8,170 nt of DNA, from positions 1-8,170 of the forward strand of contig NZEE01000008.1 in the NCBI GenBank assembly GCA_002688965.1. Direction: 5' to 3'. A program made the position numbers and the translations under genes. The stretch is from an archaeon. GTDB taxonomy: Archaea; Aenigmatarchaeota; Aenigmatarchaeia; GW2011-AR5; GCA-2688965. Shown here piece by piece: positions 1 to 6,503 of the stretch. The notes beneath the pieces were generated by a model that worked only from the letters and a program-made list of their open reading frames with translations, did not search any database and was not told the origin of the DNA. Numbering within the stretch: the first letter of the stretch is position 1; the number at the start of each line of letters is the position of its first letter.

Positions 1-645
1 TATGCATGTGATGATGGAAGATGTCAGGCATATGGATATGAAGACTTTGATGACGATGATGATGACGATGATGATTATGATGAAGATTATGATGAAGATT
101 TTGATGATCAAGATGGAACTTTGAAGAAAGTTATAAAATATATTTATGTTAATCCAAGCACTACTGAAACAGAAACTGAATATATTTATTTAGATTCTGA
201 AGAACCAGAACAAGAAACAGAATATATACTTGTTATAGATGAACAAGAATTTGTAATTAATGCTAATTCATATGAAGAAGCTTTAGAAAAAGCAGAACAG
301 ATGTCAAAAAGTATGAGAGGTAGTGATGAACCACTTTTCTCAAATTATGATGCATTATTCCTTGCTCTTGGAATTATAGGAGCAATAGTACTTGGTGTAC
401 TTGTGTTTTTCATTACACCTGAAGTATTTGCAGGTTGGGTAGTTGTATCTGCTATTATAGCAGTAGCTGGCTTATGGATGGTTGTAGAAAACATGCTTAC
501 ATTATGGGAAGGAGCATTGAATTGGGTAGGAATTATATTTGTATTATGGATATTGTTAGCAGTTGGTTATTATTTAGCTGGAAAATCAAATCAGAATGAG
601 GAAAGGAAAGGTCCTTCTCCTCCATTTTATGATTACTTAGATTGA
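1..645 (+). CDS. Acidic N-terminal / three-helix membrane protein, 5' partial
   Basis: I do not recognise this protein. The reading frame is open from base 1 to the TGA at 643-645, with no stop in the 40 codons before the TTG at 121, so the gene almost certainly begins left of the window and 121 is not its start. Of the 214 visible residues, 1-16 include two cysteines (C3, C8). Residues 17-36 are nearly all Asp with a repeated YDED unit. Residues 44-86 contain three similar strand-like motifs (KYIYV, EYIYL, EYILV) separated by Glu/Thr-rich links, followed by a short helix ending near 104. Three hydrophobic segments follow at about 118-138, 143-163 and 174-194, then a charged tail ending in PPFYDYLD. 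This suggests an acidic soluble N-terminal part anchored by a small membrane bundle. The next gene, 25 bases on, is also a membrane protein, so the two are probably co-transcribed. Function unknown. Confidence 0.8.
   Translation, partial: YACDDGRCQAYGYEDFDDDDDDDDDYDEDYDEDFDDQDGTLKKVIKYIYVNPSTTETETEYIYLDSEEPEQETEYILVIDEQEFVINANSYEEALEKAEQMSKSMRGSDEPLFSNYDALFLALGIIGAIVLGVLVFFITPEVFAGWVVVSAIIAVAGLWMVVENMLTLWEGALNWVGIIFVLWILLAVGYYLAGKSNQNEERKGPSPPFYDYLD
49..108 (+). repeat. Low-complexity GAY (Asp-coding) tract
   Basis: Nine consecutive Asp codons (GAT/GAC) occupy 49-75. They are followed by two copies of the 12-base unit TATGATGAAGAT (76-99) and a further FDD. The tract lies in frame inside the partial membrane-protein gene, so it encodes a strongly acidic linker rather than being non-coding. 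Such trinucleotide-rich tracts can change length by slippage. Confidence 0.75.
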
Positions 646-656
646 TTCTAATTTAC

Positions 657-661
657 GGAGG
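657..661 (+). promoter_or_regulatory. Ribosome binding site GGAGG
   Basis: A perfect GGAGG lies nine bases before the ATG at 671. It is the strongest Shine-Dalgarno sequence in the window and fixes the start of the following membrane-protein gene. Confidence 0.8.
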
Positions 662-670
662 AAATAAAAT

Positions 671-1024
671 ATGCAAATAAATTTGAAAGGTGCTAAAAAT
701 GCATCAAAGAAAATAAAGAATTTTGGAAAAATGACTGGTTGGAATAATGTCAAATTTGTTAAATTCTTTGTTGAATATTTTCAAGATCCTTGGATTAGAT
801 GGCAAACTAAAGCAATGTTTGTATTATGGATAATGACATGGTTAGCTGGATTTGCAGTAGCAGGTTGGGCTTTATTTTCATTACCATTGACATTAACTCA
901 TGCTATACTTACTGGAGTTTTTGGATTTAGTGCTGCAACAATATTCTGGGTAAGTTTACATAGAGAATATCTTGATTGGAAATTGCAAGAAGAGTCAATA
1001 ACAGAAGTCATTGAGTTTGCTTAG
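671..1024 (+). CDS. Small two-helix membrane protein, unknown function
   Basis: This 117-residue protein is not recognised. Its first 47 residues are basic and aromatic (Lys-rich at 6-31; the stretch DPWIRWQTK at 39-47 looks like a membrane-interface helix). Two hydrophobic segments follow at about 48-69 and 74-96, then a short charged tail. The Lys-rich N-terminus suggests a cytoplasmic N-terminus by the positive-inside rule, which is inference. The ATG start is supported by GGAGG nine bases upstream. The gene follows the partial membrane-protein gene by 25 bases on the same strand and is probably in its operon. Its last 17 bases overlap, tail to tail, the end of the Nudix-like gene on the other strand. 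No catalytic motif is visible. Confidence 0.75.
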   Translation: MQINLKGAKNASKKIKNFGKMTGWNNVKFVKFFVEYFQDPWIRWQTKAMFVLWIMTWLAGFAVAGWALFSLPLTLTHAILTGVFGFSAATIFWVSLHREYLDWKLQEESITEVIEFA

Positions 1025-1337
1025 GTATATTTCTTTTAGTCATATCAATAGCAACCATATCTACAGCATTTGATATTGTATCTGGGTCTATCCATTCATA
1101 ATCTGGGTTGTTTATTCTATCTACTCTTGCAGCAAAATAATCATCCTTATGTTCATCTTGACCAGCTGGCTGTAAAGAAACATTATCAAAACCAAGATCA
1201 CGCGCATATTTTTCTGCGACTCCGGCGTGTTTGTTCCGGTTAGGACTAGGTGTATATGGTAAAACTAATTTACCTTGTTCTCTGAAAACGAAAACATGGT
1301 CTTCGCCATCCAATAAAATTAATTTAATGTATTTCAT
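1008..1337 (-). CDS. Nudix-like small protein with degenerate Nudix box
   Basis: This 109-residue protein is the last gene of the mevalonate operon, 16 bases after the IPK stop. GTGAT (1343-1347) lies five bases before its ATG. The pattern resembles a Nudix fold: an N-terminal strand pair (residues 2-19, KYIKLILLDG then HVFVF), a GKLVLP segment (22-27) where Nudix proteins have W-x-LPGG, a helix ending in RDLGF (about 46-50), a strand DDYFAARV, and EWIDPDTI (about 81-88), matching the usual eWvd-x-del. The metal-binding Nudix box (G-x5-E-x7-RE-x2-EE-x-G) is not preserved: the GG is YT and the Glu cluster is gone except one Asp. If it is a Nudix relative, hydrolase activity is doubtful. It lacks the length and landmarks of type I IPP isomerase. 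Around 1195-1250 it uses GC-rich codons (CGG, GCC, GCG) unlike its neighbours. The fold assignment is tentative; the gene itself is well supported. Confidence 0.7.
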   Translation of the reverse strand: MKYIKLILLDGEDHVFVFREQGKLVLPYTPSPNRNKHAGVAEKYARDLGFDNVSLQPAGQDEHKDDYFAARVDRINNPDYEWIDPDTISNAVDMVAIDMTKRNIPKQTQ

Positions 1338-1353
1338 AATCCATCACTAGAAA

Positions 1354-2130
1354 TCAATATATCCGAGTACCTGTATTTTCATTATTAAGAGTTCTTAATA
1401 GATTTCCTTGTTGAGTACCATCAATGATATGCGTTTCTATGTTTTTTTCTGCAACTTGTAATGCTAATTCAACTTTATGAAGCATTCCTCCTGTAACATC
1501 TGCTGCTCCACCAGAACCACCTAAAGCATTTTGAATAGATTCAAAATTATCTTTTGTAATTTCTTTGATTATTTGATTACCTTCATCTAATACTGGAGTA
1601 TTACCAACTTCTATGATTTTCTTTCCTTCAAACTTTTCAGCTAAATGATTTAATATCTCTTCAGTTGAAATTATGCAACATCCTTGTTCTAAATCAATAC
1701 CAACATCACCATATGGAACTGGTATCATATTTTTCTCAAGCATTTTTTCCATTGGTTTTGTATAAGATTCCGTTATTTTACATTTTTCTGTTATACAGAA
1801 TGAAGATGGTTGCATACTCATTGCATTTTCTCCTGCATCAATCAATGCTTGAACAATTATACGATTTAATCTAGCTGCATCATTCTGAACTTTAGCAAGA
1901 CCGCAAACACTTTCATCATTTATGAATCCTTTATGTGTTTCATATTTCTTTGCACTTGTATGAGGAAAAGAACCTCCACCATGACCTAGAATTATTTTTG
2001 TATCTGGGTTTTCTTGATGAAACTGATGTATTTCTTCTGCTAATTGTTTTATGATTTCATTTTGTGGAGTATATGGTTTTGTCTTATCAGTTATTACCGA
2101 ACCACCGAATTTAATTAAAACTAATTTCAT
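1354..2130 (-). CDS. ipk: Isopentenyl phosphate kinase
   Basis: This enzyme phosphorylates isopentenyl phosphate to isopentenyl diphosphate with ATP, the last step of the archaeal mevalonate pathway. It belongs to the amino-acid kinase family. With the ATG at 2130 it has 258 residues, normal for the family. Visible motifs are an N-terminal IKFGGSVITDK (ATP/phosphate loop, lysines 7 and 16), GHGGGSFPH with the catalytic-type histidine (His57), VPYGDVGID in the middle, and GGSGGAADVTGGMLHKVE near the C-terminus, the nucleotide and substrate loop typical of IPK. A GTG nine bases further upstream (2139) would add three residues and overlap ubiX. I prefer the ATG because that GTG is part of a GTGA ribosome site spaced five bases before it, and because known IPKs start about six residues before the first lysine. 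The start falls one base after the ubiX stop, implying translational coupling. Confidence 0.93.
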   Translation of the reverse strand: MKLVLIKFGGSVITDKTKPYTPQNEIIKQLAEEIHQFHQENPDTKIILGHGGGSFPHTSAKKYETHKGFINDESVCGLAKVQNDAARLNRIIVQALIDAGENAMSMQPSSFCITEKCKITESYTKPMEKMLEKNMIPVPYGDVGIDLEQGCCIISTEEILNHLAEKFEGKKIIEVGNTPVLDEGNQIIKEITKDNFESIQNALGGSGGAADVTGGMLHKVELALQVAEKNIETHIIDGTQQGNLLRTLNNENTGTRIY

Positions 2131-2131
2131 A

Positions 2132-2701
2132 TTATTCACTTTTCCATCTTTTGTATAAGTTGTTTTTGATTTCTAGTTTATCTAAGATTTTTCCAACCAT
2201 AAAATTAATAATATCTTCTATGCTTTTAGGATTATGATAAAATCCTGGACATGCTGGAAGTATGAATATGTTGTTAATACGAGAAAGTTTAAGCATGTTT
2301 TCTAAATGTATTTCTGAGAATGGAATCTCTCTTGGAACTATGATAAGTTTATTTTTTTCTTTTATTGCGACATCTGCAACTCTTGTTATTAGAGTATCTG
2401 CATAACCTGTTGCTATTGATGATAAAGTTTTCATTGAACATGGACAAACTATTGTTGATTCTGCTCCAAAAGATGATGAAGCTATAGGAGCATCTATTTC
2501 ATCTTCATTGTAAACATGTAAGTTATCTAAAGTTTCTATAATTTTGAATTCTTCTTGTGCTTCATACTCTATAACCTTTTTTGCACCATTACTTACAACT
2601 AAATGAACATCCTTACCTGCTTTCACAAGTTCTTGAACAAGCTTTATTCCATATTGTGCACCGCTTGCGCCTGTCATAGCAACTACAATTTTACTCATCA
2701 T
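2132..2701 (-). CDS. ubiX: Flavin prenyltransferase UbiX
   Basis: UbiX attaches a dimethylallyl group to reduced FMN to make prenylated FMN, the cofactor of UbiD-type decarboxylases. All family landmarks are present: the N-terminal MTGASGAQYG (9-18), VVSNGA (35-40), PIASSSF (72-78), CPCSM (86-90) followed by TLSSIATGYAD, LIIVPREIPFSEIHLENM (119-136), LPACPGFYHNP (148-158), and the C-terminal RW (185-186). Its 189 residues match the usual length. The start ATG shares its A with the TAA stop of the upstream small-subunit gene (TAATG, base 2701), and a second ATG follows at once; no Shine-Dalgarno is seen, so it is probably read by coupling. Lying between the dehydratase and IPK genes in an operon with a UbiD homologue, it most likely supplies cofactor to that decarboxylase rather than to ubiquinone synthesis. 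Confidence 0.95.
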   Translation of the reverse strand: MMSKIVVAMTGASGAQYGIKLVQELVKAGKDVHLVVSNGAKKVIEYEAQEEFKIIETLDNLHVYNEDEIDAPIASSSFGAESTIVCPCSMKTLSSIATGYADTLITRVADVAIKEKNKLIIVPREIPFSEIHLENMLKLSRINNIFILPACPGFYHNPKSIEDIINFMVGKILDKLEIKNNLYKRWKSE

Positions 2702-3075
2702 TAGAGAGAAATAGTATCATTTTTAAGCGTTATAGAATCGCCTGTCTTTATTGACGAAATATCTATTTTGTCGATCATAGGTATCTCAGAGATGATTGCA
2801 CCCACAACAACAATAGGTTCTGCTTCGCTGTTTATGATTGCTTTTGGAGCTACGTTGTTTTTCTTTAATTGATATAGTACATATGACCCAACTGTTGAAC
2901 CTTTTCCAGTTGGAAAGACAAGTATTTTATCTTTAACAAACTGTCCTTTGATATCTCCTTCTAATACTTCACCAGTATTAGGATCAACCCCTCCTAAAAA
3001 GCCGATTGGCTCTTTACTAACCAGTGCTTCCGCCTTAATTTCTTCATCTGTTTTGAAAATTACTCGTCCTTTCAT
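2701..3075 (-). CDS. Phosphomevalonate dehydratase small subunit (aconitase X swivel domain)
   Basis: This is the small subunit of the aconitase-X type dehydratase that converts mevalonate 5-phosphate to trans-anhydromevalonate 5-phosphate. The 124 residues match the DUF126/AcnX swivel domain: [16 protein letters not shown] (17-31), then [18 protein letters not shown] (44-61) with the conserved Gly-Lys-Gly-Ser/Thr loop placing a serine (S60) near the substrate, then [19 protein letters not shown] (76-94). It starts four bases after the large-subunit stop, with a GTGAT ribosome site (3079-3083) overlapping that stop. Many bacteria have the two AcnX parts fused; separate subunits are the usual archaeal arrangement. 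The substrate is inferred from the mevalonate-pathway neighbours, since AcnX relatives also dehydrate hydroxyproline. Confidence 0.92.
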   Translation of the reverse strand: MKGRVIFKTDEEIKAEALVSKEPIGFLGGVDPNTGEVLEGDIKGQFVKDKILVFPTGKGSTVGSYVLYQLKKNNVAPKAIINSEAEPIVVVGAIISEIPMIDKIDISSIKTGDSITLKNDTISL

Positions 3076-3079
3076 AAAA

Positions 3080-4252
3080 TCACTTTAATAATTCTTCAGC
3101 ACTACCAAAAATAACTTTCTGTTTACAGAAAGATGGCAAATATTTTGCACATTTTCCACTATCTGTTGCTGTAGTAGTATATCCCATATGTTCTATTGGT
3201 GAAACAACAGGACATGTATCACATACCATTTTTCCACCCGCTTTTTCTATTGTTTCAGTATAACCTTGCTCATCTGCTTGTTTTTTGATTTGTCTAGCAA
3301 CGCAAACCCAAAATTTCTTGTTTATTTGTTTATCTTTAACAATATCAGCTATTTCTTTAATTTCTTCTAGAGAACAATGAGGACAGCCAAATGCTATTAA
3401 GTCAGCTGATTCTCCTGTTGTTAAATCATCTTTAGCTTTTTGTAAATCATCATTTGTTACTGTTATTTGTTCTGGACTATCATCTAAAACAAACTCTGGT
3501 GTTGTATTCTCTATATAATATAGCGCAACTGCTCCTGATGCTGCCATTGCAGCTCCTAATGCTTTCATGTAATGTTCTGGAACATTAGAATTTTGTATTT
3601 TGAAAGCTGGTACTGCTTTTTCAACTATTTTTCCAACATGAACACCTAATAAGCCAAAATCTGTTTTAGTTTTCAAGTCTGCTTCTACATTTATTACAAA
3701 CTTAGCTTTTCTATTTTCTTCTAAATGATAACCATAGTTAGCTGTTTTTCCAACAATAGATGCTGCTAATGCACTTGGCCCACCTTCACGATTAGTTCGT
3801 GCACCTAAAACTGAATTTGAGAATGAAACTGCAGAAGATTCTGCCCATGCAATATGATCGCCTAATCCTGGACGATTTCCAATATAATATGGAGTGCATG
3901 TACATGTTGTGTTTATTCCTAAAGAACCAAAAATATCAATAATTTCTTTTTGTTTATTTACAAAATTTTCATCAAAACCAATTTCTTTCCAGTTTTCAAT
4001 ATCACATCCAGCTGGATTCAAAGTAGTTGGAACAACTACTTTTGCATTTTTTTCTTTGAAAAATCTAATAAAATCTATTCCTGCATCACCTATAGTTTTG
4101 TAAGACACGCCAGCAACTTGTACAGACTTTATTGGTATTAATTTATCTGCTTTGTAGATATCGCCTAAAGCTGTAATTAATTGCATTGCTTTTTGTGCTG
4201 CTTCACCTTGTTCACCATTAAGAATTTTTTCTTCATCATTCGACAGATACAT
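3080..4252 (-). CDS. Phosphomevalonate dehydratase large subunit (aconitase X catalytic subunit)
   Basis: The large iron-sulfur subunit of phosphomevalonate dehydratase forms a complex with the product of the next gene. From the ATG at 4252 it has 390 residues and begins [18 protein letters not shown], the family's standard N-terminus. Later motifs are [10 protein letters not shown] (49-58), [11 protein letters not shown] (74-84), [12 protein letters not shown] (118-129), [20 protein letters not shown] (135-154), [10 protein letters not shown] (289-298) and CDTCPVVSP (344-352). C119, C290 and C347 are the likely cluster ligands by family comparison. An in-frame TTG at 4300 would add 16 residues that do not resemble the family. 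GGTGA lies five bases before 4252, so I reject the longer form. The start overlaps the end of the UbiD-like gene by 17 bases, which suggests coupled translation. The AcnX assignment is secure; the exact substrate follows from context. Confidence 0.93.
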   Translation of the reverse strand: MYLSNDEEKILNGEQGEAAQKAMQLITALGDIYKADKLIPIKSVQVAGVSYKTIGDAGIDFIRFFKEKNAKVVVPTTLNPAGCDIENWKEIGFDENFVNKQKEIIDIFGSLGINTTCTCTPYYIGNRPGLGDHIAWAESSAVSFSNSVLGARTNREGGPSALAASIVGKTANYGYHLEENRKAKFVINVEADLKTKTDFGLLGVHVGKIVEKAVPAFKIQNSNVPEHYMKALGAAMAASGAVALYYIENTTPEFVLDDSPEQITVTNDDLQKAKDDLTTGESADLIAFGCPHCSLEEIKEIADIVKDKQINKKFWVCVARQIKKQADEQGYTETIEKAGGKMVCDTCPVVSPIEHMGYTTTATDSGKCAKYLPSFCKQKVIFGSAEELLK

Positions 4253-5507
4253 TGTCTTCACCAGGTATTTTTGATTTAGAGAATTCTGATTTCTTTCCAA
4301 CAGGAACTGTTAAGTCAAATCCAACTTTTGTGGTTTCTCTTGTTTCTGCATTTGCAGAAGGATCTAAAGAAGATCCTGTTTCATGTTCTTTAACAATCAT
4401 ATCTTTATCAGCTTGGAATCTTGTTGTAAATGCCCATTCAACTTCATGAGGGTTTGTTATATCAATATCATCATCAACTACCCAACAATGTTTCATTGAT
4501 TTGTGTGATGCAAACGCAGCTTCTAATGCTTTTTTACCATCGTCTTCGTTTTCTTTATCAATTTGAACAACTGCATGTAACCAAGAACATCCACCTGGAG
4601 TTATCAAAACGTTTTTACACTTTACCACTTTATTAACTCCTCTGTAGATAGCAGGTTCTTTTGGAGTTCCCATAAGTGTTTTGTGTTCATTTCCACCTGG
4701 CAATAGAGCGTGAAATACAGCATCTTTCTTTTTGTATATTTTTTTTATCTTAAACACTGGTTCTTGTCTAACAATATCAAAAGTTTCAGTTAAGTCCATG
4801 AAAGGTCCTTCATCATGTTTATCATCAGTTACTTCAGCAATCATGACTATTTCTGCTTCTGGAACTATCTGACCATCTAATTCTAAAGTCTTAATAGGTG
4901 AGATTGAATTTGCAATATCAAGTTCACTTATTTCTGGTTCACATGACACTGCGCCGCCAATTGCTAAAGATGGTGGCAATCCAATGCAAATTGCGAATTC
5001 TTTGTTCCCTTTTTCTACAAATTCATGAAAATGTCTTGGTAAAATTCTAGAAACAATGTGATCTTTATCAACAAACATTGAACGATGATATGATGCGTTT
5101 GTTCCTAATTCTTTATCATTGATAACAAATATAGCAGAAGCAATGTAAGGTCCTCCGTCTTGTTCATAATAAGTTAATATTGGTATTTTTGTTAAATCTT
5201 CAACTTCTTCATATTGATCTTTTAATGAATCATCTTGTTCAGCTTTAGAAGGATTATCTATAGCATCAGCAACCTTTTCTACAACTTGTTCTTTAGTAAC
5301 TCCTATGCCTTGTGCCACTAACTCACGTGTAGATAGTATATTTGCAGCTATTTTCATGTCTGAATCTTTGACATTTTCAAATAGCAATGGCTGACCATCA
5401 TATTTTTTCATAATAGCAGCTATTTCATGTTTAACTGATACTTCTTTTGTAACATGTGTAAGTTTGCCTTCCTTATCTAAATTCTGAAGGAATTCGTTAA
5501 AATTCAT
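4236..5507 (-). CDS. Trans-anhydromevalonate 5-phosphate decarboxylase (UbiD family)
   Basis: A UbiD-family decarboxylase of 423 residues. In this context it should decarboxylate trans-anhydromevalonate 5-phosphate to isopentenyl phosphate, using prenylated FMN and a metal ion. Visible family signatures are the N-terminal NFNEFLQNLDKEGKL, DLTKIPIL (104-111), TNASYHRSMFVD (136-147), in which R142 fits the catalytic/flavin arginine, PEAEIVMIAEV (216-226), in which E219 fits a cofactor/metal ligand, EGPFMDLT (233-240), and VVDDDIDITNP followed by EWAFTTRFQADKD (343-369). In well-studied UbiD enzymes the EGPF motif ends in a second Glu; here that position is Asp238. It is the first gene of the minus-strand operon, and no Shine-Dalgarno precedes its ATG. 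A TATA-like element about 26 bases upstream suggests a leaderless transcript. The family is certain; the substrate is inferred from the dehydratase, UbiX and IPK genes downstream. Confidence 0.92.
   Translation of the reverse strand: MNFNEFLQNLDKEGKLTHVTKEVSVKHEIAAIMKKYDGQPLLFENVKDSDMKIAANILSTRELVAQGIGVTKEQVVEKVADAIDNPSKAEQDDSLKDQYEEVEDLTKIPILTYYEQDGGPYIASAIFVINDKELGTNASYHRSMFVDKDHIVSRILPRHFHEFVEKGNKEFAICIGLPPSLAIGGAVSCEPEISELDIANSISPIKTLELDGQIVPEAEIVMIAEVTDDKHDEGPFMDLTETFDIVRQEPVFKIKKIYKKKDAVFHALLPGGNEHKTLMGTPKEPAIYRGVNKVVKCKNVLITPGGCSWLHAVVQIDKENEDDGKKALEAAFASHKSMKHCWVVDDDIDITNPHEVEWAFTTRFQADKDMIVKEHETGSSLDPSANAETRETTKVGFDLTVPVGKKSEFSKSKIPGEDNVSVE
4258..4262 (-). promoter_or_regulatory. Ribosome binding site GGTGA deciding the large-subunit start
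   Basis: Read on the minus strand, GGTGA lies five bases before the ATG at 4252 and inside the end of the UbiD-like gene. Its position selects this ATG over the in-frame TTG at 4300. Confidence 0.7.
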
Positions 5508-5528
5508 TAGAATATCTTTGTGGTAAGA

Positions 5529-5540
5529 TTTTTAAATTAA
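5529..5540. promoter_or_regulatory. Shared TATA-like element, divergent promoter region
   Basis: The A/T block TTTTTAAATTAA reads as a TATA box on both strands. On the minus strand it lies about 26 bases from the UbiD-family ATG, predicting a leaderless mRNA. On the plus strand it predicts a start near 5560, leaving a short leader before the mevalonate kinase ATG at 5588. Only 80 bases separate the two starts, so the operon and the kinase gene probably share control. No separate operator was recognised. The spacing argument is inference. Confidence 0.5.
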
Positions 5541-5587
5541 GTTTGGTTAATGAAAACCTTAAAAGAATTAGCACATTGATGATTTGT

Positions 5588-6502
5588 ATGGCTGAAGGAT
5601 TTGGGAAAGTTATTTTATTTAATGAACATTTTGTTGTTCATAAAATTCCATCTATAGCTTGTGCTATTGGTGATAGTACTACTGCTACTGTAGAAGATAT
5701 TGATATTCCTGGATTCCAATTAATTGATGATAGACCAGCTACACCTGCGTATAAAAAAGAAAAAGCTGAGGCTCAATTTGATTCTATTAATTTTGTTTTG
5801 AAAGCTGCTGGTGTAAATCCTTTAGAAACTCCAATAAAGATCACGCTTGCTGGTAATTTATTAGCTGCTAGTGGTGTTGGTGCTTCAGGTGCGAGTTGCG
5901 CTGCTTTAGCACGAGCGTTAAATGAGCATTTTGATTTAGGATTTGATGATAAAAAAATAAATGAGCTTGCATATGAAGGGGAAAAAGGATATCATGGAAC
6001 TCCTTCTGGAATTGATAACACAGCTGCAACTTATGGTGGATTATTATATTTTATAAAAGGTAAAGAACCAGAACGATTACAAATGAAAGAACCTGTTGAA
6101 ATTGTTATGGGTAACACAGGATTAATTGGAGATACAAAAGCTTTAGTTGCTGGTGTAGCAGAACGAAAGGAAAAAGATTCTGAAAAATATGATAAAATAT
6201 TTGAAGATGCTAAAAATCTTGTTGAAGAAGCTAAAGTTGCATTAACAAATAATGAATTAGAAAAAGTTGGAGAGCTTATGAATAAAAATCATGAGTTACT
6301 ACAACAAATAGAAGTCTCACATCCTAAATTAGAAGAACTTGTTCAGATTGCACGAGATAATGGTGCTTTAGGTGCAAAAATGACTGGTGGTGGAGGTGGA
6401 GGATACATGGTTGCATTAACTCCTGGCGAAACTCAAGAAAAAGTTGCCTCTGCAATGGAAGCTGCTGGGTTCCAAGTACTTAGAACAAAAATTGGTGTAT
6501 GA
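5588..6502 (+). CDS. mvk: Mevalonate kinase (GHMP kinase family)
   Basis: This enzyme phosphorylates mevalonate to mevalonate 5-phosphate with ATP and is the entry point of the lower pathway encoded by the divergent operon. From the ATG at 5588 it has 304 residues, usual for archaeal mevalonate kinase. Motifs are GKVILFNEHFVV (6-17), in place of the common GEH form, the ATP loop ASGVGASGAS (94-103), in which the usual GLGSS reads GVGAS, HGTPSGIDNTAA (136-147) carrying the catalytic-type aspartate (D143), and KMTGGGGGGYM (264-274), the C-terminal GHMP motif. Earlier in-frame starts exist at 5543 (TTG) and 5579 (ATG); residues before 5588 do not resemble the family. A related kinase such as phosphomevalonate or mevalonate-3-kinase is possible but less likely given that the following steps sit next door. 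Confidence 0.87.
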   Translation: MAEGFGKVILFNEHFVVHKIPSIACAIGDSTTATVEDIDIPGFQLIDDRPATPAYKKEKAEAQFDSINFVLKAAGVNPLETPIKITLAGNLLAASGVGASGASCAALARALNEHFDLGFDDKKINELAYEGEKGYHGTPSGIDNTAATYGGLLYFIKGKEPERLQMKEPVEIVMGNTGLIGDTKALVAGVAERKEKDSEKYDKIFEDAKNLVEEAKVALTNNELEKVGELMNKNHELLQQIEVSHPKLEELVQIARDNGALGAKMTGGGGGGYMVALTPGETQEKVASAMEAAGFQVLRTKIGV

Positions 6503-6503
6503 A

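Noticed and set aside
121..645. TTG at 121 as the start of the first membrane protein
   Set aside because: The same frame is open through the Asp-rich coding tract to base 1, and no ribosome site precedes 121.
2131..2139. GTG start for isopentenyl phosphate kinase
   Set aside because: The GTG forms part of a GTGA ribosome site for the ATG at 2130, and the ATG gives the usual N-terminal length.
4253..4300. In-frame TTG extension of the dehydratase large subunit
   Set aside because: The added 16 residues do not match the family, and GGTGA stands just before the ATG at 4252.
3894..4636. Several plus-strand frames inside the dehydratase and UbiD-like genes
   Set aside because: They are antisense to well-conserved enzymes, have no ribosome sites, and give composition-driven peptides.
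5543..5587. TTG (5543) and ATG (5579) starts for mevalonate kinase
   Set aside because: The extra residues do not align with the family, and the TTG would lie only a few bases past the TATA-like block. The 5579 ATG cannot be fully excluded.
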